A DNA stretch of 64,000 nt from an uncultured Oscillospiraceae bacterium. GTDB lineage: Bacteria; Bacillota; Clostridia; Oscillospirales; Acutalibacteraceae. The notes under the pieces were generated by a model that worked only from the letters and a program-made list of their open reading frames with translations, ran no database searches and was not told the origin of the DNA. The stretch is taken from assembly GCA_902492455.1 (NCBI GenBank), contig CABULH010000001.1, positions 62,001 through 126,000 of the forward strand. Reading direction: 5' to 3'. A program made the translations under genes and the position numbers. Shown here piece after piece: positions 1 through 9,114 of this stretch; the first letter of the stretch is position 1; every line of letters starts with the position of its first letter.

Positions 1-85
1 ATTGACACTATATTCCAGCAGCGGCTATAATGATCAATGTTCTGATAGATCTGCCAGACGACAGAAGCGGAAGGGAAGATGTTGT

Positions 86-1183
86 ATGACCAAAATTCGA
101 AAAGCGCATGAAACCATGACGGCAAAAGAACGGGTGCTGCGGACCTTTGCTTTTGAAAAAACCGACCGGGTTCCCATCGATTACTGTACTAATGCAGGTA
201 TTCACCACCGTTTGTGTGTGGAACTGGGGATAGAGGGAGATGATTACGGGCGGCTGTTTGAAGCGCTTGGAGTGGACTTTCGCGGTGTTTCTCCCCGCTA
301 TACCGGACCGTTGCTGTATCCCAAAATTGAAGGCTGTCAGGTGGATGCTATCTATGGTTTTTATACCAGATGGGTGGAAAATGAAAGCGGCGGTTACAAC
401 GATTTCTGCCATTTCCCGCTGCAGAATGCGGATGAGGAAACTATTCGGGCCTTTCCCTTCCCTTCGCCGGACGATTTTGATTATGAAATGGCGCTGGACT
501 ACATTCGATCTCAGAAAGAATATGCTCTGTATATCGGCAGCCCCGGCACAGGGGACATCATCAATTCCATAGGCCGGGTCATGGGCATGGAAGACACGCT
601 GGTGAATCTGATGACGGAGGATGAGGCTACCCTGGATTTGGCACGCCGGAAGCTGGGGATGGAAATCGGCATTCTGGAACGTCTGCTGGACAAGGCGGGG
701 GATGCGCTGGACTTCATGTGGCTGGGAGAGGATCTGGGCACCCAGATTGCGCCGATGATCAGCGTGGATATGTATCGCAGGGTGCTGCGGCCCATGCACC
801 AGCAGTTTATTGATCTGGCGAAAGCGTATCATCTGCCGGTAATGGTGCACACCTGCGGCAGCTCCAGCTGGGTGTATGAGGATTTTATCGAGATGGGAGT
901 AAACGCTGTGGACACCCTTCAGCCGGAAGCAGCCAATATGTCCCCTGCTTATCTGAAGGAACATTTCGGCGGCCGGCTCTCCTTCCACGGCTGTATCTCC
1001 ACCGCGGGTCCGCTGGCCTACGGCACACCGGAAGACGTGGTCCGCAACGTCACCGAAACATTGGAGATCATGATGCCCGGCGGTGGTTATCATCTGGCGC
1101 CCACCCACCAGTTGCAGGACAACAGTCCAGTGGAAAATGTCATTGCCATGTACCAGACTGCCCACGATAGGGGCGTGTACTGA
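86..1183 (+). CDS. URO-D superfamily protein, MtaA/CmuA methyltransferase-like
   Basis: About 365 residues, one URO-D-type barrel. The early DRVPID motif is typical of the superfamily. An HTC motif (His255, Cys257) and a later GCIS (Cys303) give the His-x-Cys...Cys pattern that binds zinc in MtaA/CmuA-type cobamide:thiol methyltransferases and is absent from true HemE, so methyl transfer is likelier than haem synthesis (inference). Start chosen at ATG 86 because GGAAGGGAAG lies 7 nt upstream; an internal ATG at 116 begins the usual family opening but has no ribosome site. No corrinoid protein or haem gene is adjacent. The substrate cannot be told. Followed by a strong terminator. Confidence 0.8.
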   Translation: MTKIRKAHETMTAKERVLRTFAFEKTDRVPIDYCTNAGIHHRLCVELGIEGDDYGRLFEALGVDFRGVSPRYTGPLLYPKIEGCQVDAIYGFYTRWVENESGGYNDFCHFPLQNADEETIRAFPFPSPDDFDYEMALDYIRSQKEYALYIGSPGTGDIINSIGRVMGMEDTLVNLMTEDEATLDLARRKLGMEIGILERLLDKAGDALDFMWLGEDLGTQIAPMISVDMYRRVLRPMHQQFIDLAKAYHLPVMVHTCGSSSWVYEDFIEMGVNAVDTLQPEAANMSPAYLKEHFGGRLSFHGCISTAGPLAYGTPEDVVRNVTETLEIMMPGGGYHLAPTHQLQDNSPVENVIAMYQTAHDRGVY

Positions 1184-1196
1184 ACCATAATGCGCT

Positions 1197-1236
1197 AAAA
1201 TCCAGGACCGGAATATTCCGGTCCTGGATTTTATTT
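1197..1236. terminator. Intrinsic terminator, perfect palindrome
   Basis: AAAATCCAGGACCGGAAT pairs with its exact complement at 1215-1232, followed by a short T-rich tail. It lies just after the URO-D gene and could serve both directions. Confidence 0.8.
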
Positions 1237-1430
1237 GTCATGCGGCTGTAGCGGGTGCAGAAATGCTGCTTTTGCCGCTGGAGGTTGGCATGCCGCATCA
1301 TGAATCCATGGAAAGCATGCGAAAGCGGCTTAATGGTGTAAAATAAAAATGTTTTTTGATGTTGGTGCTTATTCATTTCGTATCTATGTGTGCTCTGATG
1401 AAGTTCCGCATTCTTTTGACTGTTATTATT

Positions 1431-2501
1431 TTATACCGGGAATGAGAGTTCATCATTCAACATATACTCCCCTACTGCCTTGGCAAAGCATCGCCCCAAT
1501 TCCAGAAGGCCCTGCTTGCTCACTTGATTATCTTCTGTGCCAAAATAGGTGGTTTCCAATGTAAACGCCAGTTGATTTTCAGGCCGCTGGCTCATATAAC
1601 AGGCGAATTGGGGGCCAAACCGATTCCAGGCGGTGTCGGCCGGATAGTCATTTTCCGGCCGGTAGCGCAACGCCTCCTCGGTGATGCAGCCGGCAAACAG
1701 GGAGCTGAATCTTTCAAACCGCTCCAACCGGTCGGCGCGGTTGCGGACGATAAATACCCGGTCGTGCTCCCCTCCCTTATGCCAGGGTGAGTGGAAATCA
1801 AAACCGTAGTGGCACCCGTTTATCCCGGCCCATGCTTTTATGGCGGCACATTCGGGATAGAGGGATTCTGCATGGAAATCATAGTCGCGGTTATGGTCAT
1901 GAGGTGCGCGGGATTTGCCCTGGTCGCCGCGGAGAACGCCTTCATAATCCACAAACGGAACACAAAATATGGTGGTGTCGGGGAGTGGGTTTGCTGTCAG
2001 CGAATCCAGCACACCTTCCAAAACGTAGTTTCCCGTCGATTCGCAGGCATGGTGGCGGGCGGTCAAAATAACGCTTTTGTGGCCGTTTCCAAGCTGTATG
2101 CAGGGCACGCTGCTGCCCTTGTAGCCCCGGCAAAGCTCCATTATTGCCAGGCCTTTTTTCTGCGCAAACGCCACAAAGCGATTGGGATGATACAGCATAT
2201 GATGGGCAAAATATACGGTGCTTTCTGTTTCGCCAAAGGTATAGGTAAAGGAGGAAGGGCTGTCAAGGCTACCCAACCAATGCCAGGTTTCCAAATCGTA
2301 GCTTACGGCCGGCCCGAAATAGCCCAAGCGGGAGTTTTGCAGATGAAAAGTTATGGTTTTTCCCTGGGCCCCCTCCACGCAGAACGCCCAGTAAAACCAA
2401 TCTTTGGTAGTATCACGCAATTCGTTTTCCAGTACGACCGCTTGCGCGGTTTGGTTCTTCACGATGCTGTTTCCGCCGATGAAATTTGTGTGGATTTTCA
2501 T
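1431..2501 (-). CDS. M14-family zinc carboxypeptidase-like protein
   Basis: 356 residues. The first ~120 look like the beta-rich domain that precedes the M14 domain in cytosolic carboxypeptidases of the AGBL/Nna1 type. The zinc pocket is visible: HACE (HxxE, about residues 151-154), the third ligand His in FDFHSPW (~237), and a catalytic-type Glu in FTLETTYFG near residue 317. HNRDYD fits the substrate region of M14 enzymes. No signal peptide, so probably cytoplasmic. ATG at 2501 has AAAGGGA upstream; a GTG two codons earlier is also possible. Stands alone, convergent with the URO-D gene. Substrate unknown. Confidence 0.8.
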   Translation of the reverse strand: MKIHTNFIGGNSIVKNQTAQAVVLENELRDTTKDWFYWAFCVEGAQGKTITFHLQNSRLGYFGPAVSYDLETWHWLGSLDSPSSFTYTFGETESTVYFAHHMLYHPNRFVAFAQKKGLAIMELCRGYKGSSVPCIQLGNGHKSVILTARHHACESTGNYVLEGVLDSLTANPLPDTTIFCVPFVDYEGVLRGDQGKSRAPHDHNRDYDFHAESLYPECAAIKAWAGINGCHYGFDFHSPWHKGGEHDRVFIVRNRADRLERFERFSSLFAGCITEEALRYRPENDYPADTAWNRFGPQFACYMSQRPENQLAFTLETTYFGTEDNQVSKQGLLELGRCFAKAVGEYMLNDELSFPV

Positions 2502-2776
2502 AACCACTTTCCCTTTACATTCTTTTTAGAATTAAATCGCTATCTAGCAAATCGTTACGGCTATTATAGCAGTTTTTCTTATGATTTCCAAGAATGCTAT
2601 AGCGAAACAAACAACGGAATAATTATATCGATCAACCGGTATTTTGCCCATTTCGCTTTGCGGAAGCTGAAAACGCAAAGTGGAAAGATTTCTTTATCAG
2701 AAGATGTTTCCTTTGAGTACTGTCTGGGCATACTGTCAGGTGAAGGACAGAGAATTATCCAGCGGGAAAGGACAGG

Positions 2777-3664
2777 ATGTGGATGAAACTGGCAAAACAG
2801 GCGCGCCTGTCGCTGAAAGGACAGTGGAAAGGAGCGATTTTAGCCCAATGGATTGTGGCAGCGGCAGGACTGCTGCTTTTGCTGCTGGAGGTTGGCGTGC
2901 TACGTCTCACCGGCTTGGGGATGGAGCAGGTGATTCATCTGGACGAGATCTCCGGCAATTCCCGGTTGCTGCTGCACGCATTGGTAGTCGTCGGTATCGT
3001 AGGGCTGGACCTGCTGCTGACATCGCCCTTGCGGCTGGGACAGTCGGCCTATTATTACAAAATAACGGAGGAAACGAAAAGGGAGCAGGTTTCCTCCCGC
3101 TGCCTGCGCTCCTATTATCGCTGGGGACGATACAGCGTAGCGGTACGCTGGCGGCTATCCCTATGGATTCTACGAAGCATGTGGGGATTGATTTGCTTTT
3201 TCCCGGCGGCACTGGTACTGGGCTTCACACAATTGCTGCGGGAGCAGGGAAATGGTGAACCAATCAGCGCGGTGACCGTTTTATTCGCACAGATATTTGG
3301 TCTTTTCGCATTGCTGGCGGGATTTGTGGCCTTGCAGCTGATTATGCTGCGGTATATGCCAGCCCAGTATTTTTTGCAGGAAACAAAATCCGTCTCTGTC
3401 GCCATAAAGCGATCCCGCCGCCTGATGCGGGGGAAAACGGGAGATGCCGCCTGGATGATGGCGGGGTTTTCCGGCTGGCTGCTGGCCTGCGTGTTGGTGC
3501 TGCCCTATTTTTATGTGTCGCCACTGTATCTAACCTCGCGTGCCGAATGGGTGCGGCGGCGGGAGAAGGAGCGGATAGAGGAGGAACGGACCGAATGGGC
3601 ACAGACCCGACGGCTGGATCATCTTCCCAAAGCGTTGAAAAAGGGGACAGCGCATAGCGGATAG
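2777..3664 (+). CDS. Multi-pass membrane protein, DUF975-like
   Basis: 295 residues with about five or six hydrophobic helices: ~24-43, ~73-86, ~122-145, ~164-191 and ~229-250. The opening KLAKQARLSLKGQW resembles DUF975 membrane proteins, which have no established biochemical function. The C-terminal ~50 residues are charged and cytoplasmic (RRREKERIEEER). The ribosome site AAAGGA sits 4 nt before ATG 2777 and 10 nt before the next in-frame ATG at 2783, so either may be used. A small gene follows after 15 nt, suggesting a two-gene unit. Confidence 0.7.
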   Translation: MWMKLAKQARLSLKGQWKGAILAQWIVAAAGLLLLLLEVGVLRLTGLGMEQVIHLDEISGNSRLLLHALVVVGIVGLDLLLTSPLRLGQSAYYYKITEETKREQVSSRCLRSYYRWGRYSVAVRWRLSLWILRSMWGLICFFPAALVLGFTQLLREQGNGEPISAVTVLFAQIFGLFALLAGFVALQLIMLRYMPAQYFLQETKSVSVAIKRSRRLMRGKTGDAAWMMAGFSGWLLACVLVLPYFYVSPLYLTSRAEWVRRREKERIEEERTEWAQTRRLDHLPKALKKGTAHSG

Positions 3665-3679
3665 GAGCGGAGATTGAGC

Positions 3680-3856
3680 ATGTGGGATGTGGATAAGCAT
3701 CTGGAAGAAACCAATCGGGCTTGTCGGGCGGCGCTGCGCAGAATGCGGACCGCGATCAAGGATGACAGGCTGACGGATATGGAATGCGCAGAGGAAATAG
3801 CGGAAATTCTGGAAGATCTGGGGGGAACCGAGCCGAAAAGTGAACAACGTTCTTAA
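3680..3856 (+). CDS. Small hypothetical protein, 58 aa
   Basis: A short acidic, helical protein (MWDVDKHLEETNRACRAAL... ending near SEQRS). No domain recognised. GGAGCGGAG at 3664-3672 precedes ATG 3680 by 7 nt; a TTG at 3674 is the only alternative. It follows the DUF975-like membrane gene by 15 nt and ends before a strong hairpin, so it probably closes a two-gene transcript. Confidence 0.6.
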   Translation: MWDVDKHLEETNRACRAALRRMRTAIKDDRLTDMECAEEIAEILEDLGGTEPKSEQRS

Positions 3857-3876
3857 AGGCAAAAGTCCCTTTTATG

Positions 3877-3925
3877 AAATCGGCCTCCTGTTGGCTTTGC
3901 AGCAACAGAAGGCCGATTTGTTATT
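3877..3925. terminator. Intrinsic terminator between convergent genes
   Basis: AAATCGGCCT...CTGTTG pairs with CAACAG...AGGCCGATTT, then TTGTTATTG. It separates the small gene from the AraC regulator that reads toward it. Confidence 0.75.
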
Positions 3926-3943
3926 GTGTAACGCTCAAACGCT

Positions 3944-4834
3944 TCAGACAGGGAGCTTCTCATTGGCTTTTTTTTGAGATTTCCGGTATTGAAGCGGGGT
4001 CATATTGTTTGCCTTTTTAAACGCCCGACAGAAATAGCTTAAATCATGAAAACCAGCCTGTTCCGCAATCGATAAAACAGAGTCGTCGGTGTAAGAAAGC
4101 ATGTGTTTGGCATCGTCCATACGTTTGTTAAAGATATATTTACCAATGGTCATTTGCTGATACTTGGCAAATAAATGGGAAAGGTAATATTTGGTTACAA
4201 AGCACTCGGCCGCTATACTGTCCAGATTTATATTTTCCAGATAGTGCTGGTCAATATAATTCAATGCATTATACAGGGCTTCACTTTGTTTCAGCAGATT
4301 ATCGGCGCATTGAGACCGGGTCAGCAGACGAAACAGCTGCATCAGCATAACCTGGAGCGTATTTTGCGCTATGTCGGAATAAAACTGATTTTTTGTAGTC
4401 AATTCTTCGATGATGAAATCGAAATAATGCTTGAAAATCTGATACATATCCTCTGTGGAGTATATACAATCGTATTGCGGCGGGATAAGACAGTTTGGTT
4501 CCAGATTGGTGATGCTCAGCTTATCGAAGCCGATAAATAGAGCTTCCAGCGGCTGGGAAGGATCACTGTATTCCGCATGGAGAACATTGGCGTTATAAAT
4601 GACAATGTCGCCTTTTTGTATGTTTTTTTTCGAATTTTCAAAAACCACCGTGCCTTTGCCGTCCACAATGAAAAGTATTTCCACAAATTGATGACTATGA
4701 GAAATTTCGCTCCATTTTTCCTGCTTGCTGAGGGAGCCGACGTAAAGCAAGCGCGGCTTTAAATGGAAGGTATAGCTTTGCTCCAGCAAATAGTGCTGCC
4801 GTTCTTCGCTGTCATACCTATGAACAATTTTCAT
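3944..4834 (-). CDS. AraC-family transcriptional regulator with cupin domain
   Basis: 296 residues. The N-terminal cupin sensor includes HSHQFVEILFI and DIVIYNANVLHAEYSD. The C-terminal ~100 residues carry two AraC helix-turn-helix units, the second with GFHDLSYFCRAFKK and the closing MTPLQYRK. Start chosen at ATG 4834, with AGAGGGGA about 7 nt upstream; the frame stays open a further 26 codons without support. It is divergent from the sugar ABC transporter at 5116, so it most likely senses that sugar and controls that operon (inference from context). Confidence 0.9.
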   Translation of the reverse strand: MKIVHRYDSEERQHYLLEQSYTFHLKPRLLYVGSLSKQEKWSEISHSHQFVEILFIVDGKGTVVFENSKKNIQKGDIVIYNANVLHAEYSDPSQPLEALFIGFDKLSITNLEPNCLIPPQYDCIYSTEDMYQIFKHYFDFIIEELTTKNQFYSDIAQNTLQVMLMQLFRLLTRSQCADNLLKQSEALYNALNYIDQHYLENINLDSIAAECFVTKYYLSHLFAKYQQMTIGKYIFNKRMDDAKHMLSYTDDSVLSIAEQAGFHDLSYFCRAFKKANNMTPLQYRKSQKKANEKLPV

Positions 4835-4980
4835 GAACACAATCCCCTCTGTTAAAAGAGTATGAAGAAATGGAAAGGTTTGGAATTGCGTACTAGCATT
4901 ATAACATTTCAAACAATAATAGTCAATAAAGTTAAAAATAATAGCAGAATCTTGTCTCTGGAAGTCGACAACTTAAGACA

Positions 4981-5008
4981 TTGTATTTCTCGTTATTTTG
5001 ACTAAAAT
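4981..5008 (+). promoter_or_regulatory. Possible promoter of the sugar ABC operon
   Basis: TTGTAT at 4981-4986 and TAAAAT at 5003-5008 are 16 bp apart in the AT-rich gap between the AraC gene and the transporter. The match is weak, as expected of an activated promoter. Confidence 0.35.
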
Positions 5009-5115
5009 AGTATTATAGATCAAAACAGTATTTGAAGAAAAAACAAATAGGCGATTGTCTGATGTGGATTAGAAGGGAATCAGTTGATATATTATATCAC
5101 AAGGAGGGATTGAGT

Positions 5116-6627
5116 TTGAATGAAACAATCCTGCAGATGAAAGACATCGATAAACGTTTCTCCGGGGTCCATGCGCTGAAATCGGTGCAGTTTGAGCTGC
5201 GCGCAGGCGAGGTTCATGCGCTGATGGGAGAGAACGGAGCCGGCAAATCCACACTGATGAAGGTCCTCTGCGGCATACATAAAAGGGACGGCGGAGAGAT
5301 CATATTGTTTGGAAAATCCGTCAATTTCAGCAATATCGCGGAATCGCAGAAGGCCGGCATCAGCATCATCCATCAGGAACTGAATATGATGAACCATCTA
5401 ACCGTTGCGCAGAATATTTATATCGGCCGTGAGCCAGTGAAAGGCGGATTCATCGATGATGCCCGGATGGAAAGAGACGCGGCGCAGCTTTTTGAACGGA
5501 TCGGCATCCGCATCGATCCGTCCGTCAAGCTGGGAACACTGACGGTAGGCAAACAGCAGATGGTGGAGATCGCAAAAGCGGTTTCCCATGACTGTAGGCT
5601 TTTGGTGCTGGATGAACCAACGGCCGCCTTAACCCAAACAGAGGTGGAGGAGCTGTTCAAAATCATGCGGGACCTGAAGGCGAAAGGCATCGGCATGATC
5701 TATATTTCCCACCGTATGGATGAAATTAATCAGATTTCAGACCGCGTCACCGTCATGCGGGACGGCGAATACGTCGGAACCCTTGTAACCAAAGACACCA
5801 CCAAAGATGAAATCGTTAAAATGATGGTGGGCCGTGTGATTTACGGCGATAAAAAGGCGGCCAGCACGGTTCCGGCGGATGCGGAAACCGTATTGGAAGT
5901 CAGGCATCTGAACAGTGGCAATACCATCAAAGACGTCAGTTTTAAGCTGCGGCGCGGAGAAATTCTGGGATTCTCCGGATTGATGGGAGCCGGTCGGACG
6001 GAAGTAGCCCGGGCCATCTATGGGGCCGATCCCTTCCAGAGCGGAGAAATATATGTCAACGGCAAAAAGGTGAATATCACCTCGCCTAGCGCTGCAGTCA
6101 AACATGGTATCTGTTACCTGTCGGAGGACAGAAAGCAATACGGTTTGCTCTTAATTAAATCCGTAGCGGAGAACTCGGTTTTAAGCTCCCTGGACGATTA
6201 TATTCATTTCGGCTGGATCGATGACAACAAAATCAAGGCAGCGGCGGCCGAAGCCAACCGGAAGCTGAGGACCAAAACCCCTTCCATGGATCAGCTGCTG
6301 AAAAACCTCTCCGGCGGTAATCAGCAAAAGGTCATTGTAGCCCGGTGGCTGCTGAGAAATTCGGATATTTTCATTTTCGATGAGCCGACACGAGGCATTG
6401 ATGTCGGCGCCAAAAGCGAAATGTATGAATTGATGGAGGAACTAGCGAAACAAGGGAAATCGGTTATCATGATCTCTTCGGAGCTGGCGGAAATTCAGCG
6501 ATTGAGCGACCGGGTCATCGTAATGTGTGAAGGCAGAATTACCGGGGAACTCGATATCAAGGATGCAACGCAGGAAGAAATCATGAAGTATGCAACGATG
6601 CGGGAGGAATACCATGGAAACGACTAA
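5116..6627 (+). CDS. rbsA: Sugar ABC transporter ATPase, RbsA/MglA type
   Basis: 503 residues, close to the usual RbsA length, with two fused ATPase halves. First half: Walker A GENGAGKST and Walker B LLVLDEPTAAL. Second half: GLMGAGRTE, in which the Walker A lysine is replaced by Arg as in RbsA/MglA, then signature LSGGNQQK and DEPTRGID. The start is probably TTG 5116, 7 nt after AAGGAGGG at 5101-5108; no in-frame ATG is better placed. It energises import through the permease at 6614, which its end overlaps by 14 nt. The sugar (ribose, galactose, xylose or similar) cannot be told from the ATPase. Confidence 0.9.
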   Translation: MNETILQMKDIDKRFSGVHALKSVQFELRAGEVHALMGENGAGKSTLMKVLCGIHKRDGGEIILFGKSVNFSNIAESQKAGISIIHQELNMMNHLTVAQNIYIGREPVKGGFIDDARMERDAAQLFERIGIRIDPSVKLGTLTVGKQQMVEIAKAVSHDCRLLVLDEPTAALTQTEVEELFKIMRDLKAKGIGMIYISHRMDEINQISDRVTVMRDGEYVGTLVTKDTTKDEIVKMMVGRVIYGDKKAASTVPADAETVLEVRHLNSGNTIKDVSFKLRRGEILGFSGLMGAGRTEVARAIYGADPFQSGEIYVNGKKVNITSPSAAVKHGICYLSEDRKQYGLLLIKSVAENSVLSSLDDYIHFGWIDDNKIKAAAAEANRKLRTKTPSMDQLLKNLSGGNQQKVIVARWLLRNSDIFIFDEPTRGIDVGAKSEMYELMEELAKQGKSVIMISSELAEIQRLSDRVIVMCEGRITGELDIKDATQEEIMKYATMREEYHGND

Positions 6628-7852
6628 AAGACCGGCATTGCCTTTTTCCAGAAGGATCAGAAAAACGGGGCTGAAGGCGACAAATTTCGTTGCAACCAAG
6701 GGCAAACAGAATATGATCATTGTTGCCGCGCTGATTGTGCTGATCATCATTTTCGCCGCTCTGAACAAGAATTTTGTCAGTACATATAACATTGTCAGTA
6801 TGGCGCAGTCCTTAGCCCCCTATGCGATTTTGGGCCTTGGTGTTACCTTTGTGATTGCAACCGGCGGAATTGATCTGTCCATCGGCACCGTTTGTATTGC
6901 TTCCGCCGTCATTGCAGGTAAGCTTTATATGATCGGAATGCCTTTGTGGATGACGATACCGGTGATGCTTCTGATCGGCACTCTGTTCGGCTTCATCAAC
7001 GGTATTCTGGTCGCCAAGTTGAAACTGCCGGCATTTATCGCCACTTTAGGCACGATGATGTTTTCCAGAGGACTCAGCGCTATCCTGGTATCCATTCCCA
7101 ATATTTTCTTCCCCAGCGGAACTTGGTTCAACAAGGTGTTCTCCAATGCCAACGGCTTGCCGGTGGGGCTATTTTGGGTTATCGGCTTTGCGATTTTATG
7201 TATGTATTTGATGTACAAAAACAAGATCGGTCGGTATATTCTGTCTATCGGCAGCAATGAGGAAGCGACCCGGCTGTCCGGCATCAATACGGATACCTAT
7301 AAGATGATCGCTTACACCATCAGCGGAATCGGCGCTGGCATCGCGGCTGTTTTCTGGGCCGCTTCCTTCCCCACGGTTGCCGCCGCCACCGGAAACGGCA
7401 TGGAGCTGGACGCCATCGCCGGTGTTTATATCGGCGGAACCAGCGCGGCGGGCGGCGTGGCATCCGTTGCCGGCTCGGTTGTGGGTGCGATTATGCTTGT
7501 CGTCATCCGCAGCGGACTGAATTTCGTTCTGGCCAAGTCCTCTTTGGATATCAACTCCACCTACGTCACCTTTGTGCTGACCGGCGTGATCGTTGTTGTG
7601 GCGGTTCTGATGGACGTTATCAAGAATAAGAACGCCAGCAAGGTTAAAGTGGAAACAGAAGCGGCGAAGTATAAAAGGACGGCTAAAGAGAAGCTGGAAG
7701 AACTGAACGGAGAGTTGGATCTCGCGCTGACGGACGGGTCCATGAATCCGCAGCAGCGGCAGGAAAAAGCCGCGGCACTGCGCAAGGAGATTGAGGCGTT
7801 CAAAGCGGCTTCCAAAACGGAACATGCCCGCCTCAAACAGGCGCAGAAATAA
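6614..7852 (+). CDS. rbsC: Sugar ABC transporter permease, RbsC type, with extended tail
   Basis: 412 residues against about 320-340 for typical RbsC. The core has about nine to ten membrane helices and the family signatures FVIATGGIDLSIG and IAGVYIGGTSAAGGV. A hydrophilic N-terminal ~35 residues precedes the first helix. After the last helix there is an unusual ~75-residue charged, heptad-rich tail (e.g. KEKLEELNGELDLALTD) likely to form a coiled coil on the cytoplasmic side. The start ATG lies inside the end of the ATPase gene, indicating translational coupling. Confidence 0.9.
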   Translation: METTKRPALPFSRRIRKTGLKATNFVATKGKQNMIIVAALIVLIIIFAALNKNFVSTYNIVSMAQSLAPYAILGLGVTFVIATGGIDLSIGTVCIASAVIAGKLYMIGMPLWMTIPVMLLIGTLFGFINGILVAKLKLPAFIATLGTMMFSRGLSAILVSIPNIFFPSGTWFNKVFSNANGLPVGLFWVIGFAILCMYLMYKNKIGRYILSIGSNEEATRLSGINTDTYKMIAYTISGIGAGIAAVFWAASFPTVAAATGNGMELDAIAGVYIGGTSAAGGVASVAGSVVGAIMLVVIRSGLNFVLAKSSLDINSTYVTFVLTGVIVVVAVLMDVIKNKNASKVKVETEAAKYKRTAKEKLEELNGELDLALTDGSMNPQQRQEKAAALRKEIEAFKAASKTEHARLKQAQK

Positions 7853-7904
7853 AAGTGTGGTTCACCCTGTAAGGGTAAAATTATAGTAAAGAGAGGTAAC
7901 GGAA

Positions 7905-8942
7905 ATGTTCGCATTCAAAAAGACAGGCGCAATGTTGTTATCTGGCGTGTTGGCCGCAACAATGGTGTTGAGTTTTACAGGGTGCAATGAGGGCGATTCT
8001 AAGACAATCGCAGTCGTGGCGAAGGGCAAGTCCCATGCGTTCTGGCAGTCTGTGAAGAAGGGCGCCGAGGACGCGGGCAAAAAGTATGGCTATACCATCA
8101 CCTTTGACGGCCCTGCCAGCGAATCGGCACAGGATCTGCCCAAGCAGAAAGAAATGGTTAACACCGCTATCAGCAATAATCCCAAGGGACTCGTCATCGC
8201 CACCATCGGCGAGGGATTTGTCGATTATCTGAAGCAGGCGAAAAAGAATAATGTGCCGGTAGTCCAGTTCGACAGCGGCATCTGGGCCAACGATATCGAT
8301 GCGCTTGGCGACGAAAATCCCATTGTTTCTTCCGTTGCCACAAGCAATGAGAAGGCGGCGGCGCTGGCGGCGGAGAAATTCTTTGAGCAGATTAAAGCGG
8401 ATATTGCAAAAGAAGAGAAATATGTTGTCGGTGTGATTCAGCACGACCAGACCCAGACCGGTATCGACAGAGCCAAAGGCTTCGTGGATAAGTTCACCGA
8501 ACTGGCCGAGGCCGATTCCACCACGAAGGGAAAGGTGACCATCGAGACCCAGGTAAAGCCTGGCGACGCCAACAATGCTTATAAGGATGCGCTGGAAGCG
8601 CTGGCGGAAAAGAATGTGAATGCAATTTTCATGTCCAATGAAGGCGTTGTGAAGCAGGTCTATGATGCCATTGGTTCCGCCGGAACAAAGTACGACGCCA
8701 TCAAATTCTGCGGTTTTGACGCCGGCACCAAACAGATTGAATGGATGAAGAAGGATTCGGGTCCGAAGCTGGTTGGTTCCGTTGCCCAGGATTCCTATCA
8801 GATCGGTTATCAGGCGGTGGAGCAGGCTGTTTTCGCTATCGAAGGTAAAAACGTCGAATCTTCTGTTGCCATCTCCGGCGCGTGGTGGAACGCGGAAAAC
8901 GTTGACCAGATGAGAGCCGATAACCTGGTTTACGACGGCTGA
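7905..8942 (+). CDS. rbsB: Sugar-binding lipoprotein of ABC transporter, RbsB type
   Basis: 345 residues. The signal sequence ends in a lipobox (LSFTGC), predicting a lipid-anchored binding protein outside the membrane. The mature part is a periplasmic-binding fold of the RbsB/LacI type: AVVAKGKSHAFWQSVKKGAE, PVVQFDSGI, GVIQHDQTQTGIDRAKGF, FCGFDAGT, VGSVAQDSYQIGYQA. It completes the import system with 5116 and 6614, 52 nt downstream of the permease, with AGAGAGG before the ATG. A strong terminator follows. GH51 arabinofuranosidase at 18.5 kb is too far away to assign arabinose as ligand. Confidence 0.9.
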   Translation: MFAFKKTGAMLLSGVLAATMVLSFTGCNEGDSKTIAVVAKGKSHAFWQSVKKGAEDAGKKYGYTITFDGPASESAQDLPKQKEMVNTAISNNPKGLVIATIGEGFVDYLKQAKKNNVPVVQFDSGIWANDIDALGDENPIVSSVATSNEKAAALAAEKFFEQIKADIAKEEKYVVGVIQHDQTQTGIDRAKGFVDKFTELAEADSTTKGKVTIETQVKPGDANNAYKDALEALAEKNVNAIFMSNEGVVKQVYDAIGSAGTKYDAIKFCGFDAGTKQIEWMKKDSGPKLVGSVAQDSYQIGYQAVEQAVFAIEGKNVESSVAISGAWWNAENVDQMRADNLVYDG

Positions 8943-8990
8943 TCAAGCGCGATGCATTAAAGTTAAACAGGCGAAGAAAGACCAAATAAA

Positions 8991-9035
8991 AGACGGTCCC
9001 ATCCCCTTTTGAAATCCGGGGATGGGACCGTCTTG
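8991..9035. terminator. Intrinsic terminator of the sugar ABC operon
   Basis: AGACGGTCCCATCCCC pairs with GGGGATGGGACCGTCT around a short loop, followed by T residues. Confidence 0.85.
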
Positions 9036-9114
9036 AAATGTCTGTGAGGCTTCTTGCCTTTCTATCCTGAATATGCTACAATATCTCGTATTACTGTGTA
9101 TTTCTGGAGGAGAC

